Below the pieces are notes generated by a model. That model made no database searches and was not told the DNA's origin. It saw nothing but the letters and a program-made list of their open reading frames with translations. From an uncultured Bacillota bacterium (GTDB lineage Bacteria; Bacillota; Clostridia; Peptostreptococcales; Anaerovoracaceae): DNA of 7,189 nucleotides. Location: assembly GCA_946546075.1 (NCBI GenBank), contig CAMNNV010000060.1, positions 1 through 7,189 on the forward strand, given 5' to 3'. A program made the position numbers and the translations under genes. This document shows, in pieces, positions 1 through 5,128 of the stretch (its first letter is position 1; each line of letters opens with the position of its first letter).

Positions 1-809
1 TGTCCCTCCACCAGCTGGCGAAAAGGGAAGCGGTAGGTGCGCCCTTCGATGAGCCCGTTTTCACTGACCAGGTCCGTGCTCTTGAGGCCGACCCGGATGA
101 TCTTGATCCCGGCACCATCCAGGATCTGATACATGTCCTTCGTGATGGATACCGCCTCATCCTGAGAAAGGGGAGTGTATTCTCCTCTGCGGAGCATATT
201 CTCAAGCTCCGTGTCGTTGATGACCACCGTGGGATAAAGACGCGCGATGGACGGAGCCATGCGCACCGCTTCCTTTGCAGAAAAAATGCAGCTTTCGCGG
301 CTGTCCTTCGGAAGGCCGATCATGAGCTGGATCCCAAGCTCGAAGCCGCGGGCTTTGATGAGCTCGCATGCTCTGTAGATATCCTCTGCGCTGTGGCCTC
401 TGTTGGAAGCCAGGAGCACGGCAGGGTCAAAGGACTGGACGCCCAGTTCGATGACATCCACCTGATGTGCGGCCAGGTTGTCCAGGATCGCATCGTCGAT
501 GTAGTCGGGCCGTGTGGACATGTGGATCTTGTGGATGAGCCCGGATCTTTTGTACTCCACAGCGATGTCGAGATACCGGTTCTGCTCCGGTATCGTAAGC
601 CCCGTGAAACTCCCGCCAAAAAACGCCAGCTCGATGGTCTCTACCCGGCTGTTTCGCAGTGTCGAAAGGTATTGAGTTACTGTTTTTCTGACATCATCCT
701 CCGTGACTGCCTGCTGGCGTGCCGTTATGATCTTCTGGTTGCAGAAGACGCAGTCATTGGGGCAGCCCAGATGAGGTATGAATACAGGTATGATCGCATG
801 CTTTTTCAT
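1..809 (-). CDS. Elp3-like radical SAM protein (3' end beyond window)
   Basis: I translated this gene by hand on the minus strand from the ATG at 809; 269 residues are visible and the C-terminus runs off the window. A CX3CX2C cluster (C16, C20, C23) is the signature that ligates the [4Fe-4S] cluster of radical SAM enzymes. A GGSFTG stretch (65-70) fits the SAM-binding GGE-like motif. The segments STRPDYI (98-104), ELGVQSFD (121-128), GLPKDS (165-170) and LYPTVVINDTELE (191-203) resemble the catalytic subunit Elp3, which modifies wobble uridine in tRNA. Clostridia commonly carry a short Elp3-like protein with a radical-SAM C-terminal domain and no acetyltransferase domain; whether that holds here cannot be seen. 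The exact substrate is unknown. No Shine-Dalgarno sequence precedes the start. Family assignment is firm; an Elp3-type role in tRNA is inference. Confidence 0.9.
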   Translation of the reverse strand, partial: MKKHAIIPVFIPHLGCPNDCVFCNQKIITARQQAVTEDDVRKTVTQYLSTLRNSRVETIELAFFGGSFTGLTIPEQNRYLDIAVEYKRSGLIHKIHMSTRPDYIDDAILDNLAAHQVDVIELGVQSFDPAVLLASNRGHSAEDIYRACELIKARGFELGIQLMIGLPKDSRESCIFSAKEAVRMAPSIARLYPTVVINDTELENMLRRGEYTPLSQDEAVSITKDMYQILDGAGIKIIRVGLKSTDLVSENGLIEGRTYRFPFRQLVEG

Positions 810-816
810 ATGTAAT

Positions 817-873
817 ATCATACCATATCTTCGTTGAACTGGCCTAAAATACTTGTTACAATGTAGATGGCAA
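817..873 (-). promoter_or_regulatory. candidate promoter(s) for the radical SAM gene
   Basis: Two alternatives can be read on the minus strand. The first is an extended -10, TGG-TATGAT (825 to 817), without a recognisable -35. Its expected start point falls at or just before the ATG at 809, which would give a leaderless mRNA. The second is TTGCCA (873-868), a 16-base spacer and TATTTT (851-846), which would give a leader of roughly 30 bases. Neither choice supplies a Shine-Dalgarno sequence. The second overlaps the opposing deacetylase promoter. Confidence 0.35.
834..862 (+). promoter_or_regulatory. sigma-A-type promoter of the deacetylase gene
   Basis: TTGAAC (834-839) and TACAAT (857-862) are separated by exactly 17 bases. 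They match the TTGACA and TATAAT consensus at 4/6 and 5/6. The expected start near 869 gives a leader of about 20 bases, carrying the ribosome binding site GGAGGGG (879-885) four bases before the ATG at 890. Confidence 0.7.
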
Positions 874-889
874 CATATGGAGGGGAAAA

Positions 890-2176
890 ATGGCATCGAA
901 GAAGAGAAACAACACGAAACTGCTGCTCATCGCCGTCATACTTCTGGCGTTCATCACTGCGCTTCCGATAGCGTATCTTTTTATGTTTTATTCCGAGAAC
1001 TACACGCTGGAACTGACAGGACCGGAGGAGATGACGCTAAATCTCAACAGCGTCTATGAGGAGCCGGGGGCGACCGCAAAGGTTTCCGGACGGGATGCGA
1101 CGGGAGATATCGCCGTTTCAGGAGAGGTGGACACCCATACACCGGGGACGTACGAGATCACCTATTCCGTGGACAATATGTCAAAAGTGCGCACGGTGAA
1201 AGTCGGGAGCACCATGGATCCTGTGCTGGAGCTCAAAGGCAAGACCGACATCAAGACGAAGCTGGGAGAGAAATGGGAAGACAAAGGATTCACGGCGACG
1301 GATGATGACGGTACGGATCTGACGGATCAGGTGAAGGTGGATACGTCGGGTCTGAACAAGGCAGGCAAGTGTGAGGTCACCTATACGGTGAAAGATCCGT
1401 CCGGCAACGTCACGAGACTCAGCAGAAACGTTGAGGTGGAAGCCAATACGAATTACGACACGCCGGGTCTTCCGATCTGCATGTTCCACTATGTGTATGA
1501 TGAGAACGATCCTCCGGAGGATCTCCACAAAAGATACGGCAACTACATCTCCGCGCAGGCTCTCGAAGAGGAGCTGAACTGGCTCGTGTCAGAGAATTAC
1601 TATTTCCCGACGTGGGATGAAGTGCGGGCCTATATAGATGGAGAACTTCTCCTCCCGGACAAAAGCGTGGTGCTGACATTCGATGACGGTGCCATGAGCT
1701 TCCTGGACGTGGGCATACCGGTGCTCGAGAAGTGCAAAACACCGGCCACGAGCTTCCTCATCACGAAGAACAAGGGAGCCGAGAAGGTGCAGAAGTATGC
1801 CAGCAAATACGTGGATTATGAGTCCCACAGCCACGACATGCACAGAAGCGGCGGCAATGTGGGCCACGGCGGCATATTCACAGCACTGCCAACAGATCAG
1901 GCTGTAGCAGACCTCAAAAAATCAATAGAGATATGCGGCAGCGGTAAGGCATTCGCATATCCTTTCGGTGATTACAACGAGGCGACCCATGCCGCCATCG
2001 AAGAAGCAGGTTTCAAGTGCGCTGTCACCACCCAGCCGGGCAAAGCAAGACCGGGAGACGATCCGCTGCTGCTTCCAAGACAGAGGATGGTGCTGGATCA
2101 GACGCTGCAGTATTTCCAGAACAAGGTCCAGCCACCGCAGAGCGCTACTCCTGCGGCTGATACGCAAACAGAATAG
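890..2176 (+). CDS. membrane-anchored polysaccharide deacetylase with Ig-like domains
   Basis: The 428-residue product starts with a basic head and one hydrophobic segment (about 11-33) without a clear signal-peptidase site, so it is probably an N-terminally anchored surface protein. Two bacterial Ig-like repeats of the DUF5011 type follow (about 38-105 and 112-185); each has the pattern 'EPGATA/DKGFTA ... G.YEITYSV/CEVTYTV'. The catalytic carbohydrate esterase family 4 domain occupies about 194-410. It shows TFDDG (263-267; D265 and D266 as catalytic base and metal ligand), H313 and H318 in SHSHDMH as the other metal ligands, and AYPFG (356-360). The HX4H spacing is that of the PgaB/IcaB branch rather than the usual HX3H. 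The last 15 residues are a Pro/Ala/Thr-rich tail. The family removes N-acetyl groups from cell-wall or exopolysaccharide glycans; which glycan is used here is unknown. A good RBS (GGAGGGG) fixes the start. The gene converges on and overlaps its downstream neighbour by 32 bases. Confidence 0.95.
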   Translation: MASKKRNNTKLLLIAVILLAFITALPIAYLFMFYSENYTLELTGPEEMTLNLNSVYEEPGATAKVSGRDATGDIAVSGEVDTHTPGTYEITYSVDNMSKVRTVKVGSTMDPVLELKGKTDIKTKLGEKWEDKGFTATDDDGTDLTDQVKVDTSGLNKAGKCEVTYTVKDPSGNVTRLSRNVEVEANTNYDTPGLPICMFHYVYDENDPPEDLHKRYGNYISAQALEEELNWLVSENYYFPTWDEVRAYIDGELLLPDKSVVLTFDDGAMSFLDVGIPVLEKCKTPATSFLITKNKGAEKVQKYASKYVDYESHSHDMHRSGGNVGHGGIFTALPTDQAVADLKKSIEICGSGKAFAYPFGDYNEATHAAIEEAGFKCAVTTQPGKARPGDDPLLLPRQRMVLDQTLQYFQNKVQPPQSATPAADTQTE

Positions 2177-2825
2177 AGCCGATATCCTCGAGGGGATACC
2201 CCTTGAAATCGATGATATCTACATCGCGGTCTTTCGCAAAGGCCGCGATTTTTTCGTGGTCCGGGTGTGTTGCGAGATCACCGTTGAAAATGAGAGCAGG
2301 GCTTCCGTTCACAAGGATGTTCCCCGCACAGCCTGCGAAAAAACCGAACGGGAATCCCGGGAGTATCACGTGCTCCGGCTCTATGGTGAGGACTTCTGCG
2401 CCCGCCTCCGTCAGGGCCTTTGCCATGCCCATGTCCGATGTGATGAAAGACGAGTCCGTAACGGGCAGGCAGCTGCAGCGGGAATACCCCTGGCGCACGA
2501 ATACCGTTTCGAGGCCGGCACCCATGGCTTTGCCGAGAAGATCCACATCGGTGATCCTGGTGTTGTGGATGAAGTATCTGCCCGTGCACACAGCGTTATA
2601 CACCGCATCATCGGGATACACTTCGCCCGGGATGGAGCGTCCGCCGATGAAGATGCGTGCATTCTTTGCGAGGCCCATCTGGCACATATAGAGATCGGCG
2701 TGGGTCCGGATGCGTTCGTCCACGGAGCTTCCGGCACCATCGACCCTGTGGATCTCAAAGCCGTGCTCCGTCAGGAAATTTATGAGGGGCGTGATCGCCC
2801 TGTTTGAAATGTATATCTTGTTCAT
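2145..2825 (-). CDS. DUF6873-type protein, predicted GME (pentein) fold
   Basis: This 226-residue protein has no signal peptide or membrane segment and should be cytoplasmic. Its overall pattern matches what I recall as the DUF6873 family, common in Clostridia and described as having the guanidine-modifying-enzyme fold of arginine deiminases and amidinotransferases. Visible conserved-looking elements are THADLYMCQMG (41-51, with H42 and D44), GRSIPGEVYPDD (62-73), SRCSCLPVTDSS (115-126, with C117 and C119) and FFAGCAGNI (162-170, with C166), followed by LIFNGD (178-183). In penteins the catalytic cysteine lies near the C-terminus, so C166 is a candidate; this is inference. No substrate is known to me. 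The gene begins 28 bases after the stop of the ATPase gene, with only a weak A/G-rich stretch before its ATG and no convincing promoter, so co-transcription with the ATPase is possible. The 3' end overlaps the deacetylase gene by 32 bases. Coding status is firm; the fold assignment is moderate. Confidence 0.88.
   Translation of the reverse strand: MNKIYISNRAITPLINFLTEHGFEIHRVDGAGSSVDERIRTHADLYMCQMGLAKNARIFIGGRSIPGEVYPDDAVYNAVCTGRYFIHNTRITDVDLLGKAMGAGLETVFVRQGYSRCSCLPVTDSSFITSDMGMAKALTEAGAEVLTIEPEHVILPGFPFGFFAGCAGNILVNGSPALIFNGDLATHPDHEKIAAFAKDRDVDIIDFKGYPLEDIGSILFAYQPQE
2223..2254 (+). terminator. rho-independent terminator of the deacetylase gene
   Basis: ATCGCGGTCTTT (2223-2234) pairs with AAAGGCCGCGAT (2238-2249) over 12 bases, with one T-G wobble (2230/2242) and a CGC loop. 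A T-run to 2254 follows directly. It lies 47 bases after the deacetylase stop codon. It is entirely inside the coding sequence of the convergent DUF6873 gene, where it encodes part of the C-terminal region (about residues 192-203). On the minus strand the hairpin is preceded by A residues and has no T tail, so it should terminate plus-strand transcription only. Confidence 0.8.
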
Positions 2826-2853
2826 CTCTTCTTTCGGGATCCTTTCACATTAT

Positions 2854-4269
2854 TTATCTATCTGCAAAAAGCTTCTCGATCGGTATCGTTTCGACTCTCG
2901 GGTCGGTTTGCTGGAAGACCCATTTTGTTACGCCGCTAAGTGAGAAAATAAGATATTTTTTTATCGTGTAAGGCTGGAGGAGTCTGCCGCGATCCATAAG
3001 CGTTTCATACTCTTCCTTTCCGAAAGAAGAGGTTTTGAATTTACATTCCCCGATGACGGCTGTCTTGCTTACGGTATCGATACCGACGACATCGATATCG
3101 GCAGGGCATTTCCTTACGGGATCGTTACCTCTCCATTTTCCGACCTGTGTAATAGTGGTGCCGTATTCTCCTGTGATCCCGGATCGAAATACATACTCCT
3201 GGCAGATAGATTCAAATACGAGACCCATGTAATCGTGGAGAAATGGTTCGACAGTATTATTGTAATACTGCTGCCCGTATCCTCGCTCGATAGCCATACT
3301 GGCTTTTGAAACAAAACGGAACCAGAATCCGAACATACCATCCATGAGAAGATATTGTGACAATTTTTTGTTCTTCTCATTGAGAATCGGAATGTCACGC
3401 CTGATTATCCTTACGGCTTCCAGTTTCTTTAATGCCTGTGAGATTTTTGGCGTATCGAATCCCGTTTTTGAAGCGATCTCATTCATTTTTGTATAGCCAT
3501 TGCCGATGGCATTCAAAATGGCGAAGTAAAGAGGAACATCTCTGAACTCCTGTCGAAGCAGGTTCTTCGGTTCTTCATAAAAATATCCAGACGCATCAAA
3601 AAACTGGTTTAATATATTTTCTTTAAGAGATAGAGCAGGATCAATAGATGCCAGATACTTTGGTATTCCTCCGGTGATCCCATACAGCATTGCTTTTTCT
3701 TCGACAGAATAATCAGGGGTAAAGTACGACGATGTCAGATAATCAAACGGATGCAGATCCATCTGCCCGGTACGCCTCCCGAATAGTGGTGATTTCTCAC
3801 CGAGAACGTTCTCTTCCATAAAGGTGATCGATGAACCACAAAGAACAAGCATTATATTAAGGCTTTTCCATTCGTGATCTATCTCGCGCTGTAATACGGA
3901 GGCTATTTCCGTTGCACTTTCTGCGATGTATGGGTACTCATCGATGATGATCAGGTGCTTACAGCCGGTTTTGTCTGCTTTCACCTTTGATGTTATATAG
4001 CCAAAAACATCAGCATAGCTCCTAAACCTTACGCCTTCATTTCCAGGATCGTAATGTGAAAAGACTGTGCTTCCCAGTTCATGCAGATTTTCATCGTCTT
4101 TGCTCTCTATACCTGTGTAAAAAAGAGGATGTTTTCCTTTGGAAAATTCACCAAGCAAAGTCGTTTTGCCAACTCTCCTCCGACCATACATGATCAGCAT
4201 CTCAAAACCGCTACTTTGGTACATTCTTTCAAGAACCGCTAGTTCCTTCTTTCTTCCAATGAATCTCAT
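2854..4269 (-). CDS. archaeal-type ATPase with DUF234 nuclease-like C-terminal domain
   Basis: The 471-residue product belongs to the COG1672-like ATPases (ATPase_2 plus DUF234, STAND-related P-loop NTPases). The P-loop GRRRVGKT (29-36) and Walker B LIIIDEYPYI (106-115, D110/E111) are intact, and LCGSS (143-147) fits a sensor strand. A winged-helix region at about 247-297 includes EIASKTGFDTPKISQALKKL. The C-terminal part contains E353, DID (391-393) and GECK (407-410), the order and spacing of a PD-(D/E)XK nuclease core with D393, E408 and K410 as candidate catalytic residues. The cellular role of this family is unsettled; defence, mobile-element and stress roles have been suggested. Two 60-base lines of the gene counted by hand have about 38-40% GC, against about 60% in lines from ung and the methyltransferase gene, which suggests horizontal acquisition. 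The start is supported by GGGTGAG a few bases upstream, and a strong promoter precedes it. I see no partner gene of a known defence system. Confidence 0.93.
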   Translation of the reverse strand: MRFIGRKKELAVLERMYQSSGFEMLIMYGRRRVGKTTLLGEFSKGKHPLFYTGIESKDDENLHELGSTVFSHYDPGNEGVRFRSYADVFGYITSKVKADKTGCKHLIIIDEYPYIAESATEIASVLQREIDHEWKSLNIMLVLCGSSITFMEENVLGEKSPLFGRRTGQMDLHPFDYLTSSYFTPDYSVEEKAMLYGITGGIPKYLASIDPALSLKENILNQFFDASGYFYEEPKNLLRQEFRDVPLYFAILNAIGNGYTKMNEIASKTGFDTPKISQALKKLEAVRIIRRDIPILNEKNKKLSQYLLMDGMFGFWFRFVSKASMAIERGYGQQYYNNTVEPFLHDYMGLVFESICQEYVFRSGITGEYGTTITQVGKWRGNDPVRKCPADIDVVGIDTVSKTAVIGECKFKTSSFGKEEYETLMDRGRLLQPYTIKKYLIFSLSGVTKWVFQQTDPRVETIPIEKLFADR

Positions 4270-4285
4270 GATCTCACCCGTGCAT

Positions 4286-4320
4286 TACTAATGTGTAGAT
4301 TACTTATGTATACATTAGTA
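4286..4320. promoter_or_regulatory. operator-like palindrome with an additional half-site
   Basis: A 20-base near-perfect palindrome, TACTTATGTA/TACATTAGTA (4301-4320, 9 of 10 pairs), covers the probable transcription start of the ATPase gene and part of its -10 box. A third copy of the same half-site, TACTAATGTGTA, lies directly upstream on the plus strand (4286-4297), 15 bases from the next copy. It also pairs with the right arm (4309-4320) at 11 of 12 positions. The position suggests a repressor binding site; the regulator is unknown. The winged-helix region of the ATPase itself, or a factor encoded elsewhere, could fill that role. Confidence 0.5.
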
Positions 4321-4345
4321 TAATACTGTTCTTCTATTTCGTCAA
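4317..4345 (-). promoter_or_regulatory. sigma-A-type promoter of the ATPase gene
   Basis: On the minus strand TTGACG (4345-4340) and TATACT (4322-4317) are separated by exactly 17 bases, matching the consensus at 5/6 and 4/6. Transcription should begin near 4310, inside the palindrome, giving a leader of about 40 bases that carries GGGTGAG before the ATG at 4269. Confidence 0.7.
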
Positions 4346-4426
4346 CACTTAGTAAAAGATAATGAAACAAATGATAAGAAGGCAAGAGACTGGCGATCCT
4401 CGTCAAAACAAACGTAGAACATTATA

Positions 4427-4447
4427 TGGTATAATAACGGAGGGAGG
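4427..4447 (+). promoter_or_regulatory. extended -10 promoter and RBS of ung
   Basis: TGG-TATAAT (4427-4435) is a perfect -10 hexamer with the TGn extension; no -35 is recognisable at the proper distance. The ribosome binding site GGGAGG (4442-4447) follows almost at the expected start point, so the untranslated leader would be only about 12-14 bases. The 7-base gap from GGGAGG selects the ATG at 4455 over the ATG at 4449. Confidence 0.6.
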
Positions 4448-4454
4448 AATGATA

Positions 4455-5126
4455 ATGGTACACATCGGCAACAGCTGGGACGAGATCCTGGCGGATGAAT
4501 TCAAGAAGGAATACTATCTGAAGCTGCGTGAGTTTCTGAAGGATGAATATAGAAATCAGGTGATACACCCGGATATGTACAGCATCTTCAATGCCTTCAA
4601 ATATACAGCGTATGAGGATGTGAAAGTGGTGATCCTGGGGCAGGATCCGTACCACCAGCCGGGGCAGGCCCACGGGCTCTGTTTCAGCGTGAACAAAGGC
4701 GTGCGCATCCCGCCGTCCCTTGTGAATATATACAAAGAACTGCAGGATGACCTCGGCATCCAGCCGCCGTCTCACGGCTATCTTGAGAGCTGGGCAAGAA
4801 ACGGCGTGCTGCTGCTCAACGCGGTGCTGACGGTCAGAGACAGTCAGGCCAATTCCCACAAGGGAAAAGGATGGGAGATCTTCACCGACAGGGTGATCGA
4901 ACTTCTCAATGAACGGGAAGATCCCATGGTCTTCATACTCTGGGGGAGCAATGCCCAGAAGAAGGCGGAGCTCATAGATGAGAGGAAACACTGCATCATA
5001 AAAGGTGTGCATCCAAGTCCATTGTCTGCACACCGTGGTTTCTTCGGAGGAAGATATTTCTCGAGAGCGAATGCCTTTCTCGAGCTCATGGGAAGTACGC
5101 CTGTGGACTGGCGCATCCCTGAATAA
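4455..5126 (+). CDS. ung: uracil-DNA glycosylase, family 1
   Basis: This enzyme hydrolyses the N-glycosidic bond of uracil in DNA, starting base excision repair of deaminated cytosine and misincorporated dUMP. From the ATG at 4455 the product has 223 residues, the usual family length. It carries the water-activating motif GQDPYH (62-67, D64 catalytic), F77 in GLCFSV for base stacking, LLLN (119-122, N122 recognising uracil), WGSNAQ (163-168) and the minor-groove loop HPSPLS (186-191, H186 catalytic). An open frame extends upstream to an ATG at 4362. That extension would run through the promoter and ribosome binding site and is not family-like, so I rejected it. The gene is a single transcription unit next to the AT-rich ATPase gene, and it ends two bases before the convergent methyltransferase gene. 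Confidence 0.98.
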   Translation: MVHIGNSWDEILADEFKKEYYLKLREFLKDEYRNQVIHPDMYSIFNAFKYTAYEDVKVVILGQDPYHQPGQAHGLCFSVNKGVRIPPSLVNIYKELQDDLGIQPPSHGYLESWARNGVLLLNAVLTVRDSQANSHKGKGWEIFTDRVIELLNEREDPMVFILWGSNAQKKAELIDERKHCIIKGVHPSPLSAHRGFFGGRYFSRANAFLELMGSTPVDWRIPE

Positions 5127-5128
5127 TG

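Noticed and set aside
393..815. 140-residue open frame on the plus strand
   Set aside because: It is antisense to the radical SAM gene, has no ribosome binding site and shows no recognisable motif, whereas the minus strand encodes a clear family.
2191..2203. Small hairpin AGGGG-ATA-CCCCT just after the deacetylase stop
   Set aside because: The stem is only five bases with no T-run after it; the hairpin at 2223-2254 is a far better terminator.
1968..2807. 279-residue open frame on the plus strand
   Set aside because: It overlaps the deacetylase and DUF6873 genes in the wrong frame. Its composition (many Arg, Ala and His) is that of an antisense shadow of a GC-rich gene.
2854..4269. A complete multi-gene phage defence system around the ATPase
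   Set aside because: The neighbours are a DUF6873 protein and ung, neither a known defence partner, and there is no reverse transcriptase, protease, cyclase or toxin gene nearby. Only the ATPase itself remains a candidate.
4362..4454. N-terminal extension of ung by 31 residues
   Set aside because: It would be translated through the TATAAT box and the ribosome binding site. It is polar and unlike the family N-terminus, and the ATG at 4455 has ideal spacing.
5060..5084. CTCGAGA...TCTCGAG inverted repeat near the end of ung
   Set aside because: It lies within the conserved coding region downstream of HPSPLS and has no T tail, so it is probably a coincidence of Leu/Glu/Ser codons.
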